Source of the DNA: Clostridia bacterium
GTDB taxonomy: Bacteria; Bacillota; Peptococcia; Peptococcales; SKKY01
Assembly (NCBI GenBank): GCA_009930175.1
Contig: RZYW01000009.1
Span: forward strand, 1-39,001
DNA: 39,001 bases
Direction of reading: 5' to 3'
Made by a program: the position numbers and the translations under genes. Below the pieces are notes generated by a model that saw only the letters and a list, made by a program, of their open reading frames with translations, was not told where the DNA came from and made no database searches. Positions 1-10,561 of the stretch are shown one piece after another; position 1 is the first letter of the stretch, and the number at the start of each line of letters is the position of its first letter.

Positions 1-561
1 TTATAATCCTAATACATGGAACATTAATGGCAAAGCAGCAAAACCAATCGCTACGTTAACCGCACCAGCAACTTTTGTTAAAACTGGGCTTGGCTTATAC
101 CATGCAAAAGGTAAAACAATTGTAAGAACATTAATTAATAATAGCGTGATTCCAAGAGCTCCAAAGTTTCCATTTACCATGATATGCTTATATGCAAATA
201 CAGCAGTCATGAAGAAAATACCTAAGAAAAAGTGGGCATATACTTTTTTATCACCAGGATTATAAAAGTGCATAGCCACAACTACCCAGAAAAATCCGTA
301 TGTAGCAAAAATAGTACCTGAGAAAATTCTTGCTTCTGGGGCAATCCCCATATCAAAGAAAAACATACAAAAAGCAGTAAATAACTGTGCAAAACCGCCA
401 AAGTATAAAGCAACATTTGCAAGACTTCTGCCTAATTTAGCATGATCAGTATCTTTATCAACACCAATTCCAAGCTGTTCAATACCGAAGATCCAAACTG
501 TTACGCAAAGACCAAAAACACCAATTGCTTCTGGATTTACAACATTTAATGACACAGACAT
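1..561 (-). CDS. Acetate uptake transporter, GPR1/FUN34/YaaH (AceTr/SatP) family
   Basis: 186 aa, six-TM-like hydrophobic protein with N-terminal NPEAIGVFG (NPAPLGL-like family signature); preceded by AGGAGA SD. Confidence 0.85.
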   Translation of the reverse strand: MSVSLNVVNPEAIGVFGLCVTVWIFGIEQLGIGVDKDTDHAKLGRSLANVALYFGGFAQLFTAFCMFFFDMGIAPEARIFSGTIFATYGFFWVVVAMHFYNPGDKKVYAHFFLGIFFMTAVFAYKHIMVNGNFGALGITLLLINVLTIVLPFAWYKPSPVLTKVAGAVNVAIGFAALPLMFHVLGL

Positions 562-684
562 CTCTCCTATTTATTAAATTTTAGTTAGTCAAATTCTTTT
601 CTTTTTTTGAATCCAAAAACAAGTTGTTTTCAAATTCATAATTTTTTCAACAAAGTTTTTTTACAAACTTGATTACGATTTGAT

Positions 685-713
685 ATTATACTCTTTTAAA
701 TTCGAAATGGCAA
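685..713 (-). promoter_or_regulatory. Sigma-A-type promoter for the acetate transporter gene
   Basis: - strand TTGCCA-17 nt-TATAAT (-35 at 708-713, -10 at 685-690). Confidence 0.6.
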
Positions 714-744
714 GGCGTGATAAACAAAATGTCTCTAATTTATA

Positions 745-780
745 GACAAAAAAAAAGACAAGGTTAACGTAACCCTTGTC
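745..780 (-). terminator. Intrinsic terminator downstream of the MFS transporter gene
   Basis: - strand GACAAGGGTTACGTTAACCTTGTC hairpin followed by a run of T. Confidence 0.85.
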
Positions 781-818
781 AACTTATTTATTAATATATT
801 TTAACTGCCGAATATATA

Positions 819-2000
819 TTAACTGTGTTTCACTGGCTTTAGAATAAATCCAAAGAATGCTCCTACAAAGCAAAGTGCTGCTGCAACCAAAAACGCTGTT
901 TGGTAGTTTCCTGTAGCATCAAGAATAAATCCAGCAAGCTGAGGTCCAACTACTCCTCCAACACCCCACGCTGAGAAAAGAACCCCATAGTTTAAACCAA
1001 AGTTTTTAGCACCATAAAAATCTGCTGCTGCAGATGGATAAACTGCAAGCATAGCACCATAACCAAAAGTAATAACGCAAGCGCCAAGGGTTAGAAGAAG
1101 CATGTTACTGAATGTGGAATATAAAGCAAGTGTTGCACCTTGAAGAGCCATAAGAACCATCATGGTTTTTGCTCTACCAATTTTATCAGAAATAACTCCT
1201 GCTGCTGGTCTACCTAAAGCGTTTGCTATAGAAGCAATCATAACAACTGCTGCAGCATTTACTAAGCCATTAGACTGTTCAGATACAATTGTTGCCAGGT
1301 GACCAATAATCATTAAACCCGCCACTGCTCCAACAAAGAACATAATCCAAAGTTGCTTAAATTGAGTTGTTTTAATCATTTCCTGCCAATTATAATCTCT
1401 GCTGGCTGGCTTCGCAGCACCCGCAGCTGAAACAGCAGGTTTCTCGGGGTTTTTAAGTGTCATACCTAAAATTATAACAACCGCTAAGAATAAAAATCCA
1501 TAAGTTCTAAAAGTTCCTGCAATACCCATTGAAGCTATAAGAGTTCCTGTTAAAGGAGCTATATATAATGGTGCAAGTCCAAAACCACCAACGACAATAC
1601 CGGAAATAAGTCCTTTTTTCTCTGGTGCAAACCATTTAACTGCTACTGGAGTTGTTGCAGAATAACCTAAACCAATACCGGCTCCACCAAGTACACCAAA
1701 TGTTAATGCAAGTAATACAGATGAAGTTGATACAAAACTTGATAACAGCATTCCAGAACCCACAAAAACACCTGCCAAAACAACAACAAATCTTGGTCCC
1801 ATTTTATCCTGAAGTCTTCCACCAGGAATCATAAGAACAGCAAACATAATAATAGCCATTGTATATGGCAGTGATGCCTCTGATGCTGACCACCCATTAA
1901 TTTCTCTAAGGTTCTTAGCAAATACACTCCAAGCATAGAGAACACCAAATGAAAGGTTAATACCAACACCAGCTAAAACTATAAGCCAACCTCTTTTCAT
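819..2000 (-). CDS. MFS transporter, OFA (oxalate/formate antiporter) family
   Basis: 393 aa; N-term GVLYAWSVFAKNLREINGWSASEASLPYTMAI and GGxGIGLGYSATTPVAVKWFAPEKKGLISGIVVGGFGLAPLYIAPL typical of OFA MFS proteins. Confidence 0.85.
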   Translation of the reverse strand: MKRGWLIVLAGVGINLSFGVLYAWSVFAKNLREINGWSASEASLPYTMAIIMFAVLMIPGGRLQDKMGPRFVVVLAGVFVGSGMLLSSFVSTSSVLLALTFGVLGGAGIGLGYSATTPVAVKWFAPEKKGLISGIVVGGFGLAPLYIAPLTGTLIASMGIAGTFRTYGFLFLAVVIILGMTLKNPEKPAVSAAGAAKPASRDYNWQEMIKTTQFKQLWIMFFVGAVAGLMIIGHLATIVSEQSNGLVNAAAVVMIASIANALGRPAAGVISDKIGRAKTMMVLMALQGATLALYSTFSNMLLLTLGACVITFGYGAMLAVYPSAAADFYGAKNFGLNYGVLFSAWGVGGVVGPQLAGFILDATGNYQTAFLVAAALCFVGAFFGFILKPVKHS

Positions 2001-2039
2001 TTCTTTAATACACCTCCGTATTTTTTCACTACTCTGATG

Positions 2040-2069
2040 ATTATATCATTGCCATTCGCTTCTTGTAAA
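2040..2069 (-). promoter_or_regulatory. Putative promoter for the OFA-type MFS gene
   Basis: - strand TTTACA-18 nt-TATAAT. Confidence 0.5.
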
Positions 2070-2157
2070 CAATTTATTAATATATTTATTATTTAATTTA
2101 ACTACTAATAAAACACTTTATTAAATACTATATAAAAAGACAAATTTAATAAAAATG

Positions 2158-2192
2158 CCCTTAAATCATGTTTTTATCTCATGATTTAAGGG
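2158..2192 (-). terminator. Intrinsic terminator downstream of argH
   Basis: Inverted repeat CCCTTAAATCATG...CATGATTTAAGGG followed on the - strand by CATTTTTATT. Confidence 0.85.
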
Positions 2193-2210
2193 TAATATTC
2201 TTGATTAAGT

Positions 2211-3590
2211 TTATAATGTTGCTAATACTTCTATAGCCTTCTTTAATTCTTCTTCCGTCTTCTTAAAACCTGTCCCGCCTTTTATATCTCTTCTTTCAAC
2301 ACAAGTCCTTACATCAATTGCATTATAAATATCTTCCTCTATCATATCCGAGAATTTTTTAAACTCCTCTAACGTAAGATTATCAAGCTCTTTCCCATGA
2401 AGAATACCATAGGCCACAAGTTTACCTGAAACTTCATGAGCATCTCTGAATGGTAAGCCTTTATAGACCAGATAGTCCGCCAAATCTGTTGCGTTTGTAT
2501 ATCCCTTTTGAGCAGCTTCAAGCATTTTTTCTTTCTTTACTCTCATTGTTTTCAACATTGGAGCATAAACAAGCAAACATTTTTTCACAGTATCAATTGT
2601 ATCAAATAGACCTTCTTTATCTTCTTGCATATCTTTATTATAAGCCAGGGGGAGACCCTTCATCACAGTTAGGATCCCCATAAGATTGCCATAAACCCGA
2701 CCTGTTTTACCTCTAACTAATTCAGCCACATCTGGGTTTTTCTTTTGGGGCATAATGCTTGAACCAGTACTGTAAGCATCATCCAATTCAATAAACGCAG
2801 CCTCCTGGCTTGACCAGAAAATTATTTCTTCTGATAATCTGCTTAAATGCATCATTAAAATTGCAGAAAAAGATGTGAATTCAATAATGAAATCTCTGTC
2901 ACTAACCCCATCTAAACTATTGTTAGTAACCCCAGAAAGACCCAGCTCTTTTTGCACCATTTCTCTGTTTAAAGGGAATGTAGTTCCCGCCATGGCACCT
3001 GAACCCAAAGGAGATACTGAAGTTCTTTTTGCAGTGTCCTGGAGCCTTTGATAGTCCCTGTAAAACATTTCAAAATATGCAAGCATATGATGAGCAAAGT
3101 TTATAGGCTGAGCCCTTTGAAGATGAGTGTACCCCGGTAGCACTGTTTGTATATTTTCTGAGGCAACCTTTGTAAGCCCCTTCATAAGATTAACAAGCAA
3201 TTCACCAATTTCTTCCATTTCAGTTAATAAATACAATCTTACATCTAATGCTACCTGGTCATTACGGCTTCTTCCTGTGTGCAGCTTCTTGCCAACATCC
3301 CCAATTTTTTTTGTTAAAAGTGATTCAACATTCATGTGAATGTCTTCAGCCCCAACATCAAACTCAACTTTACCTTCACTTATTTCCTTAAGCACTTCCT
3401 GAAGACCATTAATAATCTGATCCGCCTCAGACTCACTAATTATATTTTGGAGCCCAAGCATTCTTGCATGGGCAATACTTCCTCTAATATCTTCTTTATA
3501 TAAACGTTGATCAAAGGAAATAGAAGAATGAAAATCTTCAACCAGGTGATCCGTTGTTTTGGAAAACCTTCCTCCCCACATTTTCTTCAT
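2211..3590 (-). CDS. argH: Argininosuccinate lyase
   Basis: 459 aa; MWGGRFSK N-terminus, [16 protein letters not shown] fumarase/lyase signature. Confidence 0.98.
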   Translation of the reverse strand: MKKMWGGRFSKTTDHLVEDFHSSISFDQRLYKEDIRGSIAHARMLGLQNIISESEADQIINGLQEVLKEISEGKVEFDVGAEDIHMNVESLLTKKIGDVGKKLHTGRSRNDQVALDVRLYLLTEMEEIGELLVNLMKGLTKVASENIQTVLPGYTHLQRAQPINFAHHMLAYFEMFYRDYQRLQDTAKRTSVSPLGSGAMAGTTFPLNREMVQKELGLSGVTNNSLDGVSDRDFIIEFTSFSAILMMHLSRLSEEIIFWSSQEAAFIELDDAYSTGSSIMPQKKNPDVAELVRGKTGRVYGNLMGILTVMKGLPLAYNKDMQEDKEGLFDTIDTVKKCLLVYAPMLKTMRVKKEKMLEAAQKGYTNATDLADYLVYKGLPFRDAHEVSGKLVAYGILHGKELDNLTLEEFKKFSDMIEEDIYNAIDVRTCVERRDIKGGTGFKKTEEELKKAIEVLATL

Positions 3591-3621
3591 AATTTTTCTC
3601 TCCCCTTCAAATTAAAAAATA

Positions 3622-3640
3622 AAGCTGACATAAGTCAGCT
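3622..3640 (-). terminator. Putative weak terminator/attenuator between argG and argH
   Basis: - strand AGCTGAC-TTAT-GTCAGCT stem-loop then TTATTTTTT. Confidence 0.5.
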
Positions 3641-3648
3641 AATATTTC

Positions 3649-4851
3649 TTATTTCTTAGTATTTTTTTCCATCATTGCTCTGACTTTTAAAGGAAGACCA
3701 AATAAATTAATAAATCCTTCAGCATCCTTTTGGTTATATACATCATCCTCTTCAAAAGTCACAAATTCCTGACTATATAGTGAATACTGTGATTTTGAAC
3801 CTGCTGACATACAGTTTCCTTTATATAATCTTAATTTTACAGTACCAGTAACATTTTTTTGAGTGGTATTGATAAATGCATCTAAAGATTCTTTTAATGG
3901 CGTATACCATAAACCATCATAAACTAACTGAGCATATTTTACTGCAACAAGTTGCTTATATTCCAATGTTGCTCTATCTAATGTTAAAGATTCCAAATCT
4001 TGGTGGGCTTTATATAAAATAGTACCACCTGGAGTCTCATAAACACCCCTTGACTTCATACCCACAAGTCTGTTCTCAACCATGTCAACAATACCAATAC
4101 CATTTCTTGCACCAATAGCATTAAGCTCTTCAAGCATTTCAACTGGTCCAAGTTTTTTGCCATTTACTGTTACAGGATTACCTTCAACAAACTCTATTTC
4201 TACATACTCTGCTTCATCCTGAGCATTTTCCGGGTGACATGTAATCATATAGATATCTTTTTTAGGTTCGTTCCATGGATCTTCAAGATCTGATCCTTCA
4301 TGACTTAAGTGGAAAAGGTTTCTATCCATACTATAGTTTTTCTCTTTAGTTACAGGAACTGGAATCCCTCTTTTTTCTGCATAGTCAATAGCATCTTCTC
4401 TGGACTTAATATCCCACTCTCTCCAAGGTGCAATAACTTTCAAACTTGGGTTCAAAGCAAAAATTGTAAGTTCAAAACGAACCTGGTCATTTCCTTTTCC
4501 AGTAGCTCCATGAGCTATGTAGTCAGCTCCTTCTTTTTCTGCAATTTCCACAAGTTTCTTGGAAATTAATGGTCTTGCAAAAGAAGTCCCTAATAAATAT
4601 TTTCCTTCATATAAAGCTCCAGATTTTATTACTGGAAAAACAAAATCCTTAACGAATTCTTCTTTTAAATCTTCAATATAAATTTTTTCTGCCCCTGATT
4701 TAATAGCCTTTTCATTTAAAGGAGCAAGTTCTTCTCCCTGGCCCAGGTCTGCAGCCATACAAATAACCTCAAGATCATAATTTTCCTTAAGCCATGGAAT
4801 AATAATTGATGTATCCAATCCTCCAGAATACGCTAATATAACTTTTTTCAT
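3649..4851 (-). CDS. argG: Argininosuccinate synthase
   Basis: 400 aa; [18 protein letters not shown]-terminal ATP-binding motif, [10 protein letters not shown]. Confidence 0.98.
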   Translation of the reverse strand: MKKVILAYSGGLDTSIIIPWLKENYDLEVICMAADLGQGEELAPLNEKAIKSGAEKIYIEDLKEEFVKDFVFPVIKSGALYEGKYLLGTSFARPLISKKLVEIAEKEGADYIAHGATGKGNDQVRFELTIFALNPSLKVIAPWREWDIKSREDAIDYAEKRGIPVPVTKEKNYSMDRNLFHLSHEGSDLEDPWNEPKKDIYMITCHPENAQDEAEYVEIEFVEGNPVTVNGKKLGPVEMLEELNAIGARNGIGIVDMVENRLVGMKSRGVYETPGGTILYKAHQDLESLTLDRATLEYKQLVAVKYAQLVYDGLWYTPLKESLDAFINTTQKNVTGTVKLRLYKGNCMSAGSKSQYSLYSQEFVTFEEDDVYNQKDAEGFINLFGLPLKVRAMMEKNTKK

Positions 4852-4871
4852 TATTTATTTCTCCTTTTCTA

Positions 4872-5801
4872 TTACATTATTGCAGCTAAAATTCCCTTAT
4901 GGGCGTGAAGTCTGTTTTCAGATTCATTAAAGATAACCCGGGAATATTTTTCAAATATTTCAGCCGTAATTTCCTGCCCCTTGTAAGCGGGTAAACAATG
5001 CATAACAATGGCATCTTTCTTCGCTAATTCTAGCACTTTTTCATTTATCTGAAAACCTTTAAAAACTTCTTTTCTTGCTGCAGCTTCCTCTTCCTGCCCC
5101 ATACTTGCCCAAACATCGGTATATAAAACATCTGCTCCCTTGGCACCTTCCAATGGGCAGTTTACATATTTAAGAGTAGTATTTTGATCTTTCTTTAAAG
5201 ATTCCGCCAGCTCTTTGATTTCCGTATTTACCTGGTAACATTCTGGAGTGGCTATAGTAACATTCATCCCCATAATAGCTCCCCCAATCAACAAAGAATG
5301 AGCCATATTATTTCCATCACCAATATAAGTCAAATTAATTCCTTCAAGTTTTCCTTTTTCCTCTATTATTGTCATCATATCTGCCATAACCTGAGTTGGA
5401 TGGAATAAATCTGTTAATCCATTAATAACCGGAACCGAAGCATATTTGGCAAGGTCATCAACTTCTTTTTGATCAAAAGTTCTGATAAGAATTCCGTCAA
5501 CAAAGCCAGATAGCACTCTTGCTGTATCTTCTATAGGCTCACCACGACCAATTTGAGACTCTTGAGGACTTAGAAAGACACTACTCCCGCCTAATTGATA
5601 CATACCTACTTCAAAAGCAATTCTGGTGCGCGTAGAGGCCTTTTTAAAGATCATCGCAAGGACCTTATTCTTCAAAACAGGAGTTTCTTCTCCTACCTTC
5701 TGCTTTTTCTTAATATCAAAAGACAAATCTAAAATATATTGCAATTCTTCTCTGGAAAAATCTTTAAGTGATATAAAATTCTTCCCTTTTAAACTAATCA
5801 T
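4872..5801 (-). CDS. argF: Ornithine carbamoyltransferase
   Basis: FKKASTRTRIAFEVG carbamoyl-phosphate motif, HPTQVMADMMT, MHCLPAYKGQEI. Start placed at MISLKGK (5801) because GGAGG lies just upstream and overlaps the ATG used in the ORF track (5816). Confidence 0.95.
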   Translation of the reverse strand: MISLKGKNFISLKDFSREELQYILDLSFDIKKKQKVGEETPVLKNKVLAMIFKKASTRTRIAFEVGMYQLGGSSVFLSPQESQIGRGEPIEDTARVLSGFVDGILIRTFDQKEVDDLAKYASVPVINGLTDLFHPTQVMADMMTIIEEKGKLEGINLTYIGDGNNMAHSLLIGGAIMGMNVTIATPECYQVNTEIKELAESLKKDQNTTLKYVNCPLEGAKGADVLYTDVWASMGQEEEAAARKEVFKGFQINEKVLELAKKDAIVMHCLPAYKGQEITAEIFEKYSRVIFNESENRLHAHKGILAAIM

Positions 5802-5825
5802 AAAATCATCCTCCATTAATGTATA

Positions 5826-5854
5826 ATTATACTTATGTATGCATATTTTTGCAA
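5826..5854 (-). promoter_or_regulatory. argF promoter overlapping a putative ArgR operator
   Basis: - strand TTGCAA-17-TATAAT (5849-5854 / 5826-5831); spacer and -10 contain TATGCATACATAAGTATA (5828-5845), closely matching the argC promoter box. Confidence 0.65.
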
Positions 5855-5935
5855 CATTCTATTTTTAATTTTATACCCCTTTTCCTTGAATTTTAAATAG
5901 CAAAGTACTAGACTTATAAATAAGGAGGTGTTTTT

Positions 5936-6703
5936 ATGAGTTATAAAACAATATTACTTAATAAAGAAAACTACATAGGAACAATATCAATGAACCGGCC
6001 GGAAGAATTAAATACCTTTAGTAGCCAAATGGCTGCAGATTTAAACTCAGCTTTACTGGAAATGGATTCAGATCCAGAAATAAGGGTAATTGTAATTAAA
6101 GGGGAAGGACGAGCATTTAGTGCAGGGATTGACCTTTCCGAATTTGAAGGAAAAAGTTATTGCGAACTGGTGGAATGGGTTAAGCCAATTAACAATATCA
6201 CCCTTACCATTAGTAAAATAAAAAAACCTGTTATAGCTTCTGCTCATAAATTTGCTGTTGCAAATGGTGTTGCCCTGGTTGCAGGTGCAGATTTAGCAAT
6301 AGTTTCTGATGATACCAAATTTGGAACCACCGCAGTAAATATCGGACTTTTCTGCATGGGACCAGCAGCAACTTTAATTCAAAATATCGGAAGAAAGAAA
6401 ACACTAGAGTTACTTCTTACAGGAGACATGATTGACGCTGAAGAAGCAGTAAGAATTGGATTAGTTAATTACGCAGTCCCCAAAGAACAGTTAGAAGAAA
6501 AAACTATGGAGCTTGCAGCTAAAATTGCATCAAAAAGTCCAACAGCAGTTCAAATTGGCAAATCTTCTTTCTATGAAATTGCTGATTTAGAATATGCCAA
6601 AGCTTTGGACTTCGTTTCCCAGCACTTCGCAAGCCTCTGTGCCACAGAAGAAGCAAAAATTGGATACAACGCTTTCAAAGAAAAGAAAACAATAACATGG
6701 TAA
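5936..6703 (+). CDS. Enoyl-CoA hydratase/isomerase (crotonase) family protein
   Basis: 255 aa; GEGRAFSAGIDLSEFE, HKFAVANGVALVAGADLAIVSDDTKFGTTAVNIGL crotonase motifs; AAGGAGGTG SD. Confidence 0.92.
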   Translation: MSYKTILLNKENYIGTISMNRPEELNTFSSQMAADLNSALLEMDSDPEIRVIVIKGEGRAFSAGIDLSEFEGKSYCELVEWVKPINNITLTISKIKKPVIASAHKFAVANGVALVAGADLAIVSDDTKFGTTAVNIGLFCMGPAATLIQNIGRKKTLELLLTGDMIDAEEAVRIGLVNYAVPKEQLEEKTMELAAKIASKSPTAVQIGKSSFYEIADLEYAKALDFVSQHFASLCATEEAKIGYNAFKEKKTITW

Positions 6704-6728
6704 ATTGAATTCAGAAAGGATATAGATC

Positions 6729-7349
6729 ATGAACAGAGCTTTTTTTGAAAAACTAAAAGACAGACAACTTAGAATAAACGGATACGAAAACCTTAAAAAG
6801 TTTGGTGTTCTGGTTCCTCTGACCTGTATTAACAATGAATATCACCTTATTTTTCAAGTACGTTCGGATAAAATTTCCACCCAGCCAGGTGAAATCAGTT
6901 TCCCCGGAGGGGGCAGGGAACCGGGGGATAAAACGATTATTGAAACAGCTATAAGAGAAACTCAAGAAGAATTTGGCTTAAGCAGAGATAAAATAAATGT
7001 TTTAGCCCATCTTGATACACTTATAACTCCTTACAATATTGTAATTCGCCCCTTTGTGGCAGAAATTTTAGATTACGATAAAATTATTCCAAATGAATCA
7101 GAAGTTAAAGAGGTCTTCACTGTTCCTCTCAGTTTTTTTACTGAAAATGACCCTGAAGAATATTTTATTGATATCCAGGCTAAAATTAATCCTGAAAAAA
7201 AATTCCCCACCCACTGGGTTGATACTGATTATAACTGGAGAGTAGGGAAGTACTCCGTTCTATTTTATCAATATGAAAATAGAATTATTTGGGGTTTTAC
7301 AGCAAAAATTATAGAAAATCTTGTTAAGATCATAAAAAATCCCTCCTAA
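6729..7349 (+). CDS. NUDIX hydrolase, CoA pyrophosphatase-like
   Basis: 206 aa; FPGGGREPGDKTIIETAIRETQEEFGL Nudix box in UPF0035/CoAse-like context. Confidence 0.88.
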   Translation: MNRAFFEKLKDRQLRINGYENLKKFGVLVPLTCINNEYHLIFQVRSDKISTQPGEISFPGGGREPGDKTIIETAIRETQEEFGLSRDKINVLAHLDTLITPYNIVIRPFVAEILDYDKIIPNESEVKEVFTVPLSFFTENDPEEYFIDIQAKINPEKKFPTHWVDTDYNWRVGKYSVLFYQYENRIIWGFTAKIIENLVKIIKNPS

Positions 7350-7365
7350 ATATTTAGGAGGGATT
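7338..7365. terminator. Bidirectional intrinsic terminator between convergent NUDIX and carB
   Basis: Palindrome CCCTCCTAAATATTTAGGAGGG flanked by A-run/T-run on both sides. Confidence 0.85.
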
Positions 7366-7375
7366 TTATTTATAA

Positions 7376-10300
7376 CTACATTTTCAGATAATCCTGAATT
7401 GTCTTTGTACTTACTAGTGTTTTATCAACTTCACAAACTCTGGCCTTTAAAAATGCTTTTGCAGTATCCAGAGAAGTAAAACAAGGAGTCCTGGTTTCCG
7501 CTGCAATTCTTCTCATCTTAAATCCTCTGGTAAGTTTATTCCTGGATTTTGTTGGTGTATTAATAATCAAATCAATCTGACCATTCTCTACCATGCTCAA
7601 AGACTCTTCTGTGACAACAACATCAAGGCCTTCTTTAGTGAAAAATTCTCCTGTAGCTTCGGTACAAAAAACTTCATACCCCATTTCAAGAAAATCCTTT
7701 ACAATTTCCTTTCCTTCTTCATAGTCTTTTTTAGCCAAAGCAACCATTACTTTCCCTGATAAAGGATAACGGACTCCTGTACCAATAAAAGCTTTATATA
7801 AAGCAGCTTCAAAATTAAGATCTATCCCAAGTACCTCTCCTGTTGACTTCATTTCAGGACCTAAAGTAGTTTCAACCTGAGTAAGCTTTTCAAAAGAAAA
7901 AACCGGGGCCTTAACAACAAAATATGGTTTTTCAGGGAACAACCCTTCCTGGTAACCCATGTCCCTAAGTTTTTTCCCAACCATAGCCAAAGTGGCAAGC
8001 TTAACCATGGGAACTCCAGTAACTTTACTCATAATTGGAACAGTACGACTTGCTCTTGGGTTTACTTCCAAAACATAAGCCTCTTCATCAGCAACTACAA
8101 ACTGAATATTAAAAATTCCAGATATTTTTAACGCCTTACCCAGCCTAATCGTATAATCAACAATCTTGTTTTTAACATTCTCAGAAATTGAATAAGAAGG
8201 ATAGGCCGACATTGAATCCCCTGAATGAACTCCAGCTCTTTCAATATGCTCCATAATCCCGGGAATTAATATTTCTTCCCCATCTCCAATGGCATCTACT
8301 TCAACTTCTTTTCCCAAAATATATTTATCTATCAGTACGGGATGTTCTGTTGAAAGATCCACAGCAGACTGAACATAATGAATTAATTCTTCTTTATCAT
8401 ATACAACCTGCATAGCCCTTCCCCCTAATACATAAGAAGGTCGAACCAAGAGAGGGAATCCTAACTCATCTGCAATCGCTTCAACTTCATCAACACTTTT
8501 AGCAGTCTTTCCCTGAGTCTGGGGAATTCCTAATTCCTTCATCATTTTCTCAAACTTTTCCCGGTCCTCCGCCATATCTATCATTTCAACAGGAGTTCCA
8601 AGAACTTTAACACCACTATACTCCAGCTTTTCAGCAAGATTTATTCCCGTCTGGCCAGCAAACTGTACCACTACTCCAGCGATATCAAGCTGCTCAACAA
8701 TATTCATAACCTTTTCAAAGTTAATTGGTTCGAAGAAAAGTTTATCCGAGGTATCAAAATCTGTGCTTACAGTTTCAGGGTTATTATTTACTATCACCGC
8801 CTGATATCCAGCCTCCTGAAGAGCCCAAACTGCATGGACGGAACAATAGTCAAACTCTATTCCCTGACCAATCCTGATAGGTCCCGAACCTAATACCAGT
8901 ACTTTTTTCTGATCATTTTTAATTAATTCATTTTCAGTTTCATAAGTTGAATAATAGTAAGGGGTAACAGCTTCAAATTCACCTGCACAAGTATCAACAA
9001 TTTTATATACAGGCTTCAAATTAATATTATCTCTTTCTTTACGAACTGCATCTTCACTAATACCTTTTATGGAAGCAATTTGTTTATCCGAAAAGCCCAT
9101 TCTCTTTGCTTCAATAATCAAATCATATTTTAATTTATTCCCTCTAAGTTTTTCTTCCATATCAACAATATTTTTTATCTTTGCGAGGAAAAAGGGATTA
9201 ATTTTTGTCAATTGCTGCAATTCTTTAATTGTATACTTCCTTCTTAAAGCCTCTGATAATGCATATAAACGCTCATCATCCGCATTCTCCAGCTTGTTTT
9301 CCAGCTTCATTTCAGACCACAGGCCTGTTTCTTTCAAAGTTAGTCCGGTAATTTTTAAATCTAAAGATTCAACACTTTTTAAGAGAGCTCCTTCAATGGT
9401 TCTTTCAATTCCCATAACCTCTCCCGTTGCCTTCATCTGGGTTCCAAGCTTACGGTCTCCCTCAGCAAATTTATCAAAAGGCCAACGTGGTATTTTACAT
9501 ACAACGTAATCAATACTTGGTTCAAAGCAAGCGCTGGTTTTTCCCGTAATAGGATTAGTAAGCTCATCTAAAGAGTATCCCAGAGCGATTTTTGCAGCAA
9601 TTTTAGCAATAGGATAACCAGTAGCCTTAGATGCAAGAGCAGATGAACGAGAAACCCTTGGATTCACCTCAATAACGACATAGTTTCCACTATACATATC
9701 TAAACCAAATTGAATATTACAGCCTCCCTCAACCTCAAGGGCACGTATAATTTTCAAGGATGCCGTTCTTAACATTTGAAAATCTTTATCAGTCAAAGTT
9801 TGTACTGGTGCAAAAACAATACTGTCACCTGTGTGAATTCCCAGTGGATCCAGGTTTTCCATACTACAAACAATAATACAATTGTTCTTACGATCACGCA
9901 TTACTTCAATTTCAATTTCCTTCCAGCCAAAAACACTTTGTTCAACCAAAACCTGATTAATACGGCTGGCTTTTATACCTCTGTTAACAATCTCCTGAAA
10001 CTCTTTTTCATCGTGAGCAATACCCCCACCAGTACCTCCAAGAGTATAGGCAGGACGGATTATCAAAGGAAATCCAACCTTATTCGCAAATTCTAAGGCA
10101 TTACTATAATCAGTAAAAATACCACTTTCAGGAATAGGCTCATTAATCTGCGTCATCATCTGCTTGAATTCATCTCTGTCCTCAGCCTTTTTAATAGCTT
10201 CAAGATTAGTACCAAGCAACTCAACTGCATATTTTTCAAGAATACCAGCCTCAGATAATTCTACTGCCATATTAAGCCCCGTCTGACCCCCAAGGCCAGG

Positions 10301-10561
10301 AATAATCCCATCGGGTCTTTCCTGAGCAATAATCTTTTCAATAGATTCAATATTTAAAGGTTCAATATAGACCCTGTCCGCTGTATTCTCATCTGTCATA
10401 ATCGTTGCCGGATTACTGTTAACGAGAACAACTTCGATACCCTCTTCTTTAATTGCTTTACAAGCCTGGGTACCTGCATAGTCAAACTCAGCAGCCTGAC
10501 CAATAATAATCGGCCCGGAACCTATAACCATAACTTTTTTTAAATCATCTCTTTTAGGCAT
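7376..10561 (-). CDS. carB: Carbamoyl-phosphate synthase large subunit
   Basis: 1061 aa; duplicated ATP-grasp halves ([27 protein letters not shown] and [28 protein letters not shown]), C-terminal MGS-like domain. Confidence 0.98.
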   Translation of the reverse strand: MPKRDDLKKVMVIGSGPIIIGQAAEFDYAGTQACKAIKEEGIEVVLVNSNPATIMTDENTADRVYIEPLNIESIEKIIAQERPDGIIPGLGGQTGLNMAVELSEAGILEKYAVELLGTNLEAIKKAEDRDEFKQMMTQINEPIPESGIFTDYSNALEFANKVGFPLIIRPAYTLGGTGGGIAHDEKEFQEIVNRGIKASRINQVLVEQSVFGWKEIEIEVMRDRKNNCIIVCSMENLDPLGIHTGDSIVFAPVQTLTDKDFQMLRTASLKIIRALEVEGGCNIQFGLDMYSGNYVVIEVNPRVSRSSALASKATGYPIAKIAAKIALGYSLDELTNPITGKTSACFEPSIDYVVCKIPRWPFDKFAEGDRKLGTQMKATGEVMGIERTIEGALLKSVESLDLKITGLTLKETGLWSEMKLENKLENADDERLYALSEALRRKYTIKELQQLTKINPFFLAKIKNIVDMEEKLRGNKLKYDLIIEAKRMGFSDKQIASIKGISEDAVRKERDNINLKPVYKIVDTCAGEFEAVTPYYYSTYETENELIKNDQKKVLVLGSGPIRIGQGIEFDYCSVHAVWALQEAGYQAVIVNNNPETVSTDFDTSDKLFFEPINFEKVMNIVEQLDIAGVVVQFAGQTGINLAEKLEYSGVKVLGTPVEMIDMAEDREKFEKMMKELGIPQTQGKTAKSVDEVEAIADELGFPLLVRPSYVLGGRAMQVVYDKEELIHYVQSAVDLSTEHPVLIDKYILGKEVEVDAIGDGEEILIPGIMEHIERAGVHSGDSMSAYPSYSISENVKNKIVDYTIRLGKALKISGIFNIQFVVADEEAYVLEVNPRASRTVPIMSKVTGVPMVKLATLAMVGKKLRDMGYQEGLFPEKPYFVVKAPVFSFEKLTQVETTLGPEMKSTGEVLGIDLNFEAALYKAFIGTGVRYPLSGKVMVALAKKDYEEGKEIVKDFLEMGYEVFCTEATGEFFTKEGLDVVVTEESLSMVENGQIDLIINTPTKSRNKLTRGFKMRRIAAETRTPCFTSLDTAKAFLKARVCEVDKTLVSTKTIQDYLKM

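Noticed and set aside
6587-6965. - strand ORFs (6587..6835, 6753..6965) antisense to crotonase and NUDIX genes
   Set aside because: Overlap strong + strand coding genes; compositionally biased translations with no recognisable family.
9069-9509. 146-aa + strand ORF antisense to carB
   Set aside because: Lies entirely inside the well-supported carB gene, low-complexity Ser/Phe/Ile-rich product, no convincing SD; typical antisense shadow ORF.
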